A stretch of DNA of 64,000 bases, taken from the NCBI GenBank assembly GCA_019828595.1, contig JAHQRK010000017.1, positions 124,001 to 188,000 of the forward strand, in the 5' to 3' direction. A program made the translations under genes and the position numbers. This DNA is from Aphanomyces cochlioides (lineage: Eukaryota > Oomycota > Saprolegniomycetes > Saprolegniales > Verrucalvaceae). A model generated the notes under the pieces. That model ran no database searches. It was not told the DNA's origin and saw only the letters and a program-made list of their open reading frames with translations. The first letter of the stretch is position 1, and each line of letters starts with the position of its first letter. This document shows, in pieces, positions 45,670 through 56,108 of this stretch.

Positions 45670-47075
45670 CGGATCTGGATCGAGAGTGGCATAATCGTGT
45701 CAGTCTGCATAAGAGTCGCACGGAGGGCGGATTTCCTTCAAGTAGGTCGGAGCAATAGGTTGGATTGATCTTAGCTGATTTGCGATGGAGACTGCGTAGT
45801 TGTCGAGACTTGGTTCGAGCTTGAGTTGAGGCAGTTGGAGTCGATTGTGGATAGTCCAACGGTAACTCATTCCAGAATTCGTCGGAACATCCGAAATTCG
45901 TGGATTGTCGCACGCCGGAACATGACGTCGGAATGTCAGGCAGATATGTTACAGAGTCGGTCGGCAGTTTCTCGTCTTCAGACGGAGTCGTGCATGAGTC
46001 TTCATCATAGGTAGAAGCAACATCGTTTGAGGATTCATCCATGTCAAGGACTGCATAAGGATTCGCGTCAATCCAGGAGACTCGAGCTAACGGGTGTTTG
46101 CGGGTGTTGTTGAAGTCACGAGTGGCTCTTCGCGCCTCGTCGCATTTTTCTAGAGTGTCCGCGAACCATTTCAACCAGAGAGTCTCGTCCTCGATGTCAG
46201 CAGGGGCGAGTAGTAAGTGTGAGTCCGCCTCAGATAAGTCCAAGGAGCGTAGGATTTCCTCATGGGTCGGGTTGACTTGTCGTTTGCGAATGCGTTCGAG
46301 TTGTTTGCGAACGTCCGACTTAGTGATTGGGTAAAGTCGATCTTCGATTTCTTTCGAGTATTCCTCCTCAGGAAACTCAAGGTGGGACTCCATCAGATCA
46401 GTGATTTCGTCGTCTGTAAAGACTGGAACAGGTTCAGGCGCAGTCGGATTCACAGTGTCAGGTGTTCGATGCGACTTGGGCGATCGGACTGGGTCCGGTT
46501 GCTGGGGTCGCGAAGTAGGAAGCGAGTCGTGTGTCGAGACATGCGATCCTCCAGAAGAGTCATCATAAGAAGAATCAGATGCATTTGTCTCGGACACGTG
46601 GGAAACGTGTTGAGTCTGGCATACCAGGACGCGTCCTGTTTCCGCAGGGGTCGTCCTGGCGCCGCGATCTCAAGCCTTGTCGGCTGGACGGGATGGGCAG
46701 TGCGACGCAGAGTGGCCGACTTGCTTGCAGATTTGGCAGGTTCGGACATGCTCGCCGACATAGTGACCGACTTGGTGGCACAAGTTTCAACGGAGGAACT
46801 TTCGAGGGCAGTCTTCGGCACCATGGCCGAGTCGATCGCATCGACCGCAGACCTTCACGCCGCTGGTCGTCATGTCGTCAGGCTTAGTGGTGATCATGAC
46901 CGGGGCCAAGTCAGTGCGAGGTCGCGATCGAGAGGGTCCAGATTGTTGAGTCGTGGCAGGGACAGCGACAGGATTAACACTAGGTGGAGTAGGTTGCTGT
47001 GGGAATCCGGGCGAGTATGGCGAATGATACGCATAGGGGACATTCATTTGAGCCTGGACTGGGGCAGCGAATTAA
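45593..47075 (-). pseudogene. Ty3/gypsy element B gag nucleocapsid and linker, truncated
   Basis: Starts inside a Pro/Gln-rich linker (AAPVQAQMNVPYAYHS) at the truncation. Next comes a CCHC knuckle CGRCDRLGHGAEDC (near 46810), and a second one in another frame, CQICKQVGHSASHC (near 46725). A 334-codon acidic/Ser-rich frame (46597-45593) then leads to protease. The capsid part is missing. The knuckles bind the element's RNA in family members. Confidence 0.75.
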
Positions 47076-47247
47076 GAACATAGGTGTCAGGATAAATCTT
47101 CGGAGGTTTTATTACATGAAAGGCATTGTATAAATCTATATTTGTCATTGTGTACTGTACAAGTTGATGAGTACATTGTAGTGAAGTCCGTCCACACATG
47201 ACTACACAAGATATGAAGATCCAGAAACAATTGACAGTGATATACAA

Positions 47248-48494
47248 TTACAGTCTTATTTGCCGAAGTTCACCATCAAGTTCATACATGTCTTCATCGA
47301 AAATGTTCACGTGCCGCCAGCAGTTAGCGATTGAGCTTGCATCCAATTCATTCCAGGCCTGTACCGCCCATTGCATCGCTTCAAATAGAGTGACCTCATG
47401 AAGCTTGTTGACCTTCATATGGAAATTTTCTATGTCGTTGTCATCGCATTGAGCCAACAGCTCATCGAACTTCCGTAGCATTTCAAAGTCTTTTGCTCCT
47501 CTATTTTGGATTTGAACTTGCGTATAATCCCTGCATCTTGGGGCTGTAGATATGCTGTAGTATTTGGAGGTAATTTCTTGATTGTAACATTTGACAAAAC
47601 TCCGTCGTATTGATGCGACGACGCATTGTCAAGGAGGAGCAGAACATGACGATCTTCAAGTCGCATCTTCTCGTTGAAGCCGAGAGCCCAATGACCAAAC
47701 ACACTTCGTGTCATCCAACCTTTGGGCGCGCTCAAGTATTGACAGCCCATTTCTTCAAGGTTTTCATTCTTGAAGCAACGTGGATTCTTCGCAGACCCAA
47801 CAAAGAGCAGAGGAGGCATACAAGACCCGTCTGCGTTGCTCGTGATGGCCACCGTTACTCTTTTTTTGGACGACTTCCGTCCAGAAACACTTGATTGTGA
47901 AATTGTTCGAGTTGGCGCAGCACAATAAACGTAGGCCGTTTCATCCATATTAAAGACGTCACACTTTGAGAATGATTTTGTGATTTCATGGAGTTCTTTC
48001 CTACCTTCCTCAACTCGTTGAATAAACGTCGATGCAGCCTCTCCATAAGTCTTTCGAGATTTCAAACCATGTCGAGCTTCAAACTTAGAGATCCAACCGT
48101 TGGAAAAGGTCAAAGAGTCGAGTCTTGGACTCAATGCACATCCTTCCTCTTTCATTTGGCGTCGGAGCTGGCTGCATTTGACTCGTATCGTGGAAAACGT
48201 CACGATTGGGAAGTTCCAGTGCTCACAGACATTGATCCATTTCATGAGTCGCTTTTCCAAGTCTGGTGCTTGGGGCTGCACGTCGGATTTCTTCCATGGG
48301 ACTGCATCTTCTGAGGCCGTGTGGTGGCTCAAAATCTTCGTAATGGTACACCTTGCAGGCCGTCGGGGAAGCTTAAACTCCTCCTTTAACCAGACAGCTA
48401 GGTCGTCGTGTGTTGTATTGGGGTTTTCCGCATGATGATCGATCAAAGCCGACCTGTGCTTGTTGGTCAAGCGCAATCTCGTGTGTGGTCCCAT
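47248..48494 (-). pseudogene. pogo/Tigger-type DDE transposase
   Basis: The start at 48494 (MGPHTRLRLTNKHRSALIDH) leads into CENP-B/psq helix-turn-helix regions (residues about 1-150, NGWISKFEARHGL). The DDE core has Asp184 (VFNMDET), Asp289 (LLLLDNASSH) and Asp320 (LQPQDAGIIRKFKSK), a DD31D spacing typical of pogo. One frameshift near 47475 separates this 354-codon part from the last 78 codons (47481-47248), which end in AVQAWNELDASSIANCWRHV, the family's C-terminal signature. It is otherwise complete. Inverted ends were not found with confidence, because the left flank is cut by the truncated Ty3 element and the right abuts the hAT duplication at 48553. Confidence 0.85.
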
Positions 48495-49352
48495 TGACGA
48501 ATGCTACTGACTGACGTCATACCTACCCTGTCTGATTTACCTGATTGAATCTTATATATATATTTTGCAGGATATAGACTTGGAGTAGATGTTCTTAATT
48601 CGAGAACGGACTGTGGTAATATTCTTTTTTCCAACCTTTTGACACCGAGCCTATACGTATATCCGTTAGCGACAAGTTGTGGGTCAAAAGACTAGCGGGT
48701 GATATCTTCGCCTCCACATGGAATCTATAGTCATAGATGACATTACTACAAAGAAGAAAGAAAACGTAGTTCACTTAGGCTCATGACATTGCACAACGAA
48801 GCTACATGATTGAATACTTCACAGTTCAAAATGTCAAATTTTAAGGAAAACTGGATGCGACATATTGTGAGTCATACAACCACAGTGCTGCGATCTGAAG
48901 CGCGATTGACATCAACCAAGGATACCAAGCAATTGGTAGTCATATTTTGAGCTGATTGTGTTGTGGAACGCGACTTCAAAGCTTGTTAAGAGTGTCTTTC
49001 GAGTATTCTAATTATCCATTTCTCCTCCAAAAAAATATCATTCCAAAGTTTTATCTTGAGTTTTGTATGTGAATGCTGCCTTGCTCAACTTTGGTGCATG
49101 AGGGAATAAGAATGATCTAAAAATACCTCAGAATTCGAGAGAATTGAAGGATTATATTTTACAAGTTTCAAGCCAATCAGACGACTTGAAGTATCTCATT
49201 TTTAACCACTCGCCTCTTTTCCAATCAAAGTTTTTTGTATACAGTTTGACCCACAATGTGTCGCTAATTGATATATTGCCGTCTTTTCGTTTTGTTATTC
49301 TACTTCGCAGTTATTCTTCTTCGCAGCCTTTCATTTCCCAACAGACCACGCA
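48495..49352. other. flank of pogo gene, then hAT 5' non-coding sequence
   Basis: 48495-48552 is the short flank of the pogo transposase. From 48553 the sequence is the inverted duplicate of 21018-20220, AT-rich and non-coding up to the hAT start codon. Confidence 0.6.
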
Positions 49353-52300
49353 ATGAGTGATGCCCTTGAGGAGGAAACAAAAAGCGAATATGACAGCGCA
49401 TCGTCTGATTCGTCTTGCCAGGTACTTGACCGTCCAACACCACATACAACCACAGGCCTGCCAGCAGCAGTAAAATGCTATCGACAAGGTAAGGCGAATG
49501 CGTGGGAGTACATATATGTACTGGAAACACCGCAAGAAACAGCTGGAAAAACATTTTCACACATTTGTATTCTTTATGCATTATCTATAGATAAAAAAGG
49601 GGAAGCCCCGATGCATGGCGAGCAGCACTTATTAACACGTCTACTTCAAGCAACGCAAAGAAGCATCTACTTTCGATGCATAAATCCCATCCATTTTCCA
49701 CACAAGTGAGTAGCATGAAAATGTCCAAAGCGCAACAATGAAGCTTGATATGTACGACAATTCCAAAACCCGATCAAACTCCACATGCATGTATGAAGTC
49801 ACTTGAGAAATCTTACATGACTTGACTGTTTTAGAAATGGGGCCATATCCGGCCCACCTCACTCGAGTGTTAAGCGTATGAAGCAATCGCGCATTTCGGA
49901 TTCAATGGAAGCGGCAAGAGTAGATGCAATTGCAATTGCAACGTCTCGATGGCTCATGAAGCACGGTAATCTATTGAATTCTCTAGCCAATCTGGTGTTT
50001 TGAAACTTACTTGTAGGACTAGCGTACAATGTTGTGGCCAATGCCGCCTTCAAGGAGATCCTTGAAGCTGCGGCTGGAAGACCCATTGACGTGCTTCTCG
50101 AGACATGCATCACACCTATATTGATGCTAGTTTTGCTCAATATTGCTCGAATACCACAAAAACTCTAACCGCAACACTAGCTGCAAACTGCGACGTGCCT
50201 TTCGTATCGCTATTCCACGACATGTACTTGGACAACGCTGGTAGCGCCATTCTTGGCGTATCCGTTGCTTTCATTGATGACATGTGGATCCTTCAACACC
50301 GACCAATGATGGGCCAATCACACGCAGGCTCTCATTCAGGACGCGACATTGCTGCAGCAATAAAGACTTGCTTCACAGACCGTTTTGCGATCGACATCAA
50401 TGCAATAACTAAGTTTCTCATGAGCGAAACCACAGGTATGGCTATTCCAGACGCGTCGCTTGGAAATTTACCATGTGTGTTGTAGCTGCAGCAAGAAAAG
50501 TCTCGGAATCTTTCGACCATGCTGATCAGGAAGATTGCTTAATGCATATATTAAGTCTGTGCATGCTCTACGCACTAGGAATGCGTGAAAATACGTCCAA
50601 AGGTGAAGTGTCAACTCCAGGGGGGCCTTTCCCGCAGGGCCCTGTCCTGATTGACAAGCTTCGTTCGCTCGCCGCTTTTTACGAAGCTCCCCAGCGATCT
50701 CACAAACTCGACAAGGTGAAGACTGAATTCAGATTGCCCAACATACGAGCCCATGTCGACACACCACGCGCATTGGCTTCGTTTCCTCTCTATTGTCTTC
50801 ATCGCTTCTCAATGAATATGCATACAAAATGTACAATTGTAGCCATAGATATGTCCACAATACTCATGATCTACTACTCTAGGTACTTTGAAACATATCC
50901 TGATGACAAAGTAGACGTCTTTCGGTCTATATCAAGTGATGACTGGGAGCTGGCTGCTGAGTTGGAAGGTATTATGAACGCACTGGCAGCGTTCAACCTT
51001 GGTGAAGTACAAACAGAGAGGGTGACCGCGTCTTTCTCTTTCCTTCTACTCCGCAAAGCAACAAGTGTTGTCCGAGCTCCGGCCGTGAATTGTTTCACAC
51101 GTGTCCGCCCTGAGAAATCATCAAATGCTGCGAATTGGCCTCGTCGTGCTGTGGATGTTGACTCTTTGAGTAGCCACGCTCTTTGTTGCTTACGACGTCT
51201 GAATCACCAAATTGACATCCGACTCCCGAAACCTACAATGAATCAGCATGAAGCCATGCTGCTAGACCCCCGCGTGAAGAGTATAGTTGTGACAGATTAT
51301 TCAAGCGATCGAGATGAAGCAATTGAACAGCTTCTCAGGGCCTGGTCGGGGAAGAAATCCATCCCTGCCAGGCAGGAACGTTATCCGGAATTTTTTGAAA
51401 GTTTTTTGAAATTATCAAAAAGTATTTTTCGATTTTCTTGAAAATGTGTCTGAAGCAGGAACTGACTTGAGGCAGAGATGGATCATCTCTGCCTGGAAAA
51501 AGGAGTTCCTGCCTGAGTTTATCCGAAAAGCATGAACGACCCCATTATCCGGAAATTATTGGAATTGACCAATCAGAAGCCTGAATCCGTCCCTGAAGCA
51601 TGGATGGAATGTTCGGCGACCAGGCCCTCATGGAACATCGATCAGTGTATGCAAGAAATGCCCTCAAGAAAGGACCAACGACTCCTCCTGCAACTACAGT
51701 GGCGGGCGAGCTCGATGCTGGCGACGAAACCATGTACGATGATCACGATGAATTTGCTATACCTCGCCCCCGGGAGAACTTCAATCCTTCTTCGGCATCT
51801 CTCTTCCTGTTAGAGCTCAAAGCTGACGAAGTTTGGCGCACATGGGCTGCGTTCGAGGTGTCCTGGCAGCGATACACCACAGCGGACGTTGTCAAAACGG
51901 GGAGTCATGGATGCATGTATGACGTGTGGAAGCTCTACAAGGAGATCGACGTTCTCGCTTGGTACCGGAACGTTGGATTGACGGCCTTCGCGAATTTGGC
52001 CCGCACCTACCTTGCTAAGCCCATGTCGAACGCCTTCCAAGAGCGCTTTTTCAACGGCAGGCCATGCTGTGAATACGAAGCGGACACGTTTGGACTCCAC
52101 TCGCGCCGAAAAGCTGCAAAGACTAATGCATGCAAATAAATGAACCTCTATTTTTTGTACTAATTGATGGAGTTTCCATAGAAATCCATGGATATCCATG
52201 GATTTACCAATACAGTATCGTGTTGAGACTTCAGGAGCGGCATGCATGAAAATGAGGTTTTCAGGCTCTGAATCGCTCTGTGGGCTTCAAAAACAACAGT

Positions 52301-52796
52301 TTTGTGTTTTGACAAGAGATTTACGAAACAAAAACAGGATCAGCCAATCGCTCAGTTGACATGAATTTTCGCAGTTTTTCCACCCTAACCTCTTAAAAAC
52401 CCTGTAAAAATTTATCGGGATATATTAATACTCATTTTATTAATACAGGTCGTCCCTCGAGATAATCACATCAATTTTGAACAGGTTTTGAATAAATTTA
52501 TAGAGTTACTAATTTATAAAGTTCAATAAAGAAAAATTAATTACTTCAATGTTTGATTTTTAACTGTAAATGCATTTGTATTTAAGCTGATTGCAAAATT
52601 AATTATAGTACTTCAGTATTTGATTTTTAACTGTAAACTCATTTGTATTGAAGCTGATTGCTTTCAAATATTGCAATTAAATGAATCATTTAATGCATAC
52701 ATTCCTTCATCAAGAATACCTGTGTGACGCCAGCAGTTGACTATTGCTGAATTAGCCACCTCTTGCCATGCAGTTTCGGCCCATTTCATCGCTTCT
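48553..52796. repeat. inverted duplication, copy B (pair at 16782-21018)
   Basis: Same content as copy A in the opposite orientation, with scattered substitutions. The right edge at 52796 coincides with the pogo deletion join of copy A. Beyond it, the minus strand still reads pogo-like residues (DLAQLCTQLR) for about 30 bases. Confidence 0.9.
49353..52139 (+). pseudogene. hAT transposase gene, copy B, multi-exon with one or two frame breaks
   Basis: Exon 1 is 49353-49705 and exon 2 is 49835-49965; together they encode a degenerate BED-like start (HICILYALSIDKK) and SRWLMKHG. Exon 3 runs 50017 to 50435 (YNVVANAAFKEIL, then DVPFVSLFHDMYLDNAGSAI) with one frame change near 50105. Exon 4 starts at 50486 (RKVSESFDHADQEDCLMHIL). 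Introns 49706-49834, 49966-50016 and 50436-50485 all have GT...AG and join in frame. The frame ends at 51441. The C-terminal dimerisation region (DVLAWYRNVGLTAFANLART) is in 51600-52139 and needs another junction. Exon order and motifs match hAT transposases. Loss of activity is likely but not certain, because the frame change is shared by both copies. Confidence 0.75.
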
Positions 52797-53005
52797 CTAA
52801 GCTGAGTACAAAGCTGGGCGAGATCTTACTACTAACACATATATGCCAAGGTGTATCTAATGGTCAAAGGTTTGAATTGACGACATGCACTGTAGAGCGT
52901 CGAGTTTTCACTCTTGCCATGGTGGATAAATGAACGCAATTATTGACTTTTTGGACCAGATTGCACTTTGCAGCCATATTTGATTGTTAACAGAGTCTCG
53001 ACTCT
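52140..53005. other. hAT 3' flank and pogo half, then unique sequence
   Basis: 52140-52445 is hAT-side non-coding sequence (contains CAGGGTTTTTAAGAGG in reverse). 52446-52796 is the right half of the pogo element in reverse orientation. 52797-53005 is unique with no gene. Confidence 0.6.
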
Positions 53006-53318
53006 TAGAGTTAATTCCATAAACAGCACATATTCCGGATAATATCCCTTAAAAAGACACTCATGAGAGTTTGAGCTCTACCGTGAAATTAAGCAGAATT
53101 CAAAGGACGACAAACTGGTCGGAGGGGCTACGCAATTTGCAGCGCGAGGCACAGTTAATAATGCCAAAACGTTAGAGATGAGCTAGACATTGGGGTTCAC
53201 TAGTTGGTTTGCCGAGACTTTGTTTATCAAAATGGTTAGATACATGAGCATGTAGGCTCACAGGAGAGTTTTTTTAAGGGATATTATCCGGAATATGAAC
53301 TGTTTATGGAATTAACTC
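53006..53318. mobile_element. MITE, 313 bp, with 9 bp target duplication
   Basis: Inverted ends of about 60 bp contain GAGTTAATTCCATAAACAG and CCGGATAATATCCCTTAAAA. A direct repeat CTCGACTCT flanks it (52997-53005 and 53319-53327). The 9 bp duplication suggests a Mutator-type MITE. Non-coding. Confidence 0.75.
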
Positions 53319-53474
53319 CTCGACTCTACTGTGCCTATGATGTCGTGGATTGTATCATTTGGCTGCTTGTTGTGACATCATCAAGGTGTGGACTGCACCT
53401 ATGGTGCTTGGGAACTGAGTTACTGATCCACCGCAATGCACTTAACTTCATCTCACATTCTGCAATTTGCCATT

Positions 53475-54209
53475 ATGCGCCTCGCTATCGCCTTCTCCGC
53501 CCTTGCTGCCATCGCCTCCGCTGCTCATATCCAACACGATATCCGAGCTGGCAAAACCCGACCCAACGGGGTCAACATTGGGGATGGCTCCTCGCTGAGC
53601 ATTGGATGACGACCGACTCGGTCATTTGGCAAGGCGTCCCCACCGCTACTGCGGATCAAGGGGAATACACGACGATGGGGTACTTGGGCACTCAAGAGGG
53701 GACCTCTCGCTTCAAGAAGCACTGGGCGTCCTTCATTACGGAGAAAGACATCCAACAAATCGCCCTCGCCAATCTCAACATGGTTCGAGTCCCTGTCGGC
53801 TATTGGATCCAAGGTTGTGACCATTTGACGGATGCTGTTCTCAAGGATCATGTGAGGAGTTTCACCATTATGCCTCTAGTGCAACCGATAAGCCAAGGGC
53901 GGTCTGGAATACCTCGACAAGCTCATTCGAGACTCGGCGTGGAAGCACAACATTGCCGTGCTCATCAGTCTCCATGGTGCCCCTGGATCTCAAAACGGCC
54001 ACGACCACAGTGGATCGGATGATGGCAAGGTCTACTGGAGCCAATACCCCTCGAACGTCAAAGCGACGAAGGACTTAGCAGTCTTCTTGGCTCAACGATA
54101 CAAGAACGACGATGCCTTCTTGGGAGTCGGTCTGTTGAACGAACCCATTGAGCCTGTCGATACCAAGGTGTTGTTGCAATACTACCGCGATACATACAAG
54201 GAGATTCGT
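53475..54209 (+). pseudogene. GH5 copy 3, 5' part (interrupted by Ty3/gypsy element C)
   Basis: Nearly identical to 29706-30440. The ATG at 53475 gives a signal peptide (MRLAIAFSALAAIASAA). It shares the one-base loss near 53584 and the 28 nt intron with copy 2, and adds a nonsense change where copy 2 has a Tyr codon just after that intron (CGATAA at about 53887). The exon stops at GAGATTCGT, where the LTR begins; the gene resumes at 61693. Confidence 0.85.
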
Positions 54210-54615
54210 TGTAACAGTGCTTGAGCGCAGAGGAAGTGTTGATCACACAAGCTTGTTAGCTGGCAGATTTAAGAGTGAGCTATCCTAACAGGATCGGCTC
54301 CAAACCGGCGGCTGCGAGTAGCGCAGCCGCGCTCTAACAATAAACGATATTCACGTCGTTCGACGTCGTAACTCACGCATCATTCTTCAATGGTAAAGCA
54401 CTCGCTGCTTTACCCGCATACTTCTTCCTTGATGAGCCACATCGCTCCGAGCTTCGTTGCTCACGCGTGTACACGCCTTGCGTGAGTCTCGCTTGGAAGC
54501 TTCCAGTGCTTCCAACTTCAATCTTCCTTCGATGGGTTCTTGTAACCCGGTGTTCTTATAACACGTCGTGTTCTTGACGTGACTTCATTGGCTTGACTGG
54601 CAACGGCTCGTTGCA
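54210..54615 (-). repeat. 3' LTR of element C (406 bp)
   Basis: Starts and ends TG...CA. It differs from the 5' LTR by about three substitutions, one indel near the U3 edge, and an inverted 5-base loop in a 9 bp hairpin (54308-54330, loop AGTAG). Confidence 0.95.
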
Positions 54616-54661
54616 CCCTCCCCCACTTAAATCGCAAGCTGCCGTGTTGACTTGACGCTTG

Positions 54662-56108
54662 ATGGGAAAGGACAACGCCGCTAACGGCCGGCTCGCTCGT
54701 AGCCCGAGTTCTCAAAACTCGTTTCGCTTTTCTCGTGGAATGTCTTCAGGACCTCCACCGGCCAGTGCATGGGACGCCAACAATCTTGTCGCGCGCTACG
54801 ACCGCTACCGTGTTGACTTGGCCAAGATCTCTGAGGCGCCCAGCGAAGAGTTTGACCTTCGAATTGCAGGCGACGCGTATGGTTCGCCGGAGTCTTTTCG
54901 TCCCCTGCCGCCGAGCGGCCCTGGATATCCTTTGCACGTGGATTTTGTCGCGCTGGGGCGCAAGCTGAAGGCTTTGCGTGGACTCTTGATCGAAGGCGAC
55001 TACAACCTAGCCTTTGCGGCCAGCTCTTGCTTGGATATCATCCTGGCCATGCGGCCATTCGCCATGGATAACTCGCGCTGGCAGCGCTACATCGAGGAGC
55101 ATCATCAAATGGATCTTGCAGCGATGCGCGGAAGCCGAAATCGCCACGGGGATGTGCGCACACGCAAGGGAATTGTCCCTGACGCTCCACTGCTTGGCGA
55201 GACGGCGATTGAGTACGCAGCCAAGTGGTTTTTGAAACTCGCCAATGACCCCAACCAAGTCCAGAACAAGCTGCGCGACTATACCCATGTTCTTGAAGAT
55301 CTTGCCAACTACGCGAAGACTCCCCATCGTGGCCCAGGATTGCACTTCTATGTTGTGCGCTGGTTGCTCGCAGTTCGATCGCAGCGCTACAACGAGGTAA
55401 CCGACCTTGTCTGACTTCTTGTAATCATTGTTCTTGTAGTTGGTCTCTCGATATGGACCCGAGATCTTCGGCCCGTGGCATCGAGCACCTGCTGGTTTGC
55501 ACGAGCGCTCGCGCTCTCGTTCCCAGTCGTCTCGTCGTCGGTCGTCCTCGCATGCAAGTCGTCGCTCTCGTTCACGTGCTCAGTCGCACCACCGCGGCCA
55601 TTCCGCTTCGCCTGAAGACGCCTGGAGCGACGAGGAGGAGCTACCCCCGCGACCGCCTGTCGCCGACCTCCCTCGACGCCGCCATGATTTTGATGACCAT
55701 TGGATGACCGATTCCCAATATGAGGTCGCTGTTCTTCAAGTCTCCGTGAAGAATCTTCGATCGGTGGTGGATGCGATGTCGGCCCGCGTCGAGAAACTGC
55801 TCGAGCTTGGGCCGGTGGTCGAACGACTACTGCGCCGTACGGAGCGTCTCCCTCAGTTTGTTGACGCTGGTCTTGATCGACTTTCCCAAGAGGATCGCCA
55901 AGCTTGTGGTGTGGCCGTGCCGTCTGCGGCACCTGCTCTGGCTGCTCTGCCTCCAAACCCGAGGTATGTACGGCTTCAACTTGCCCACGTAGAATACGTC
56001 GTGGATGTTCCACTCGGCCGGCAGCGCCAATCGAAAGGATGTTCGACTGATCACTTTTGTAATAGGGTATGGGTCCCACCACTGAAGCTGGAGCTTAGTG
56101 TTTCCTAA
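54662..56108 (+). CDS. antisense accessory gene of Ty3/gypsy element C, SR-rich protein
   Basis: Opposite in strand to the retroelement, starting 47 bases inside the 3' LTR. Exon 54662-55396, intron 55397-55439 (GTAACC...TTGTAG, 43 nt), exon 55440-56108 give up to 467 residues in phase. Exon 1 encodes a mostly helical, unrecognised domain (SAWDANNLVARYDRYRVDLA, ALGRKLKALRGLLIEGDYNL, ETAIEYAAKWFLKLANDPNQ). Exon 2 has an Arg/Ser-rich stretch (RSRSRSQSSRRRSSSHASRR), an acidic patch and a predicted coiled coil (SVKNLRSVVDAMSARVEKLL). From about 55827 it overlaps the end of integrase on the other strand, so the true end may be earlier. No retroviral domain is seen. Function unknown; RS repeats are common in RNA-binding and nuclear proteins. 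Confidence 0.5.

Larger units (their letters stand above)
40515..47075 (-). mobile_element. Ty3/gypsy element B (chromovirus-like), 5' truncated
   Basis: Minus-strand element with gag zinc knuckles, protease, reverse transcriptase, RNase H, integrase and chromodomain. The 3' LTR is at about 40515-40857, preceded in element sense by a polypurine tract (CCAGGGGGGC, about 40861-40870). No matching 5' LTR occurs on the right; homology stops inside gag at about 47075 (TAATTCGC). An antisense gene lies between pol and the 3' LTR. The missing 5' LTR means the element is dead in cis. Confidence 0.85.

Noticed and set aside
47044..47247. Minus-strand 67-codon frame upstream of gag as the missing gag start
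   Set aside because: It is in a different frame, low in gag-like composition, and lies beyond the point where retroelement sequence ends.
55387..56082. Minus-strand frame of 231 codons rich in Arg/Gln/Glu
   Set aside because: It is the mirror of the SR-rich antisense exon and has no domain; the plus-strand frame has splice continuity with exon 1.
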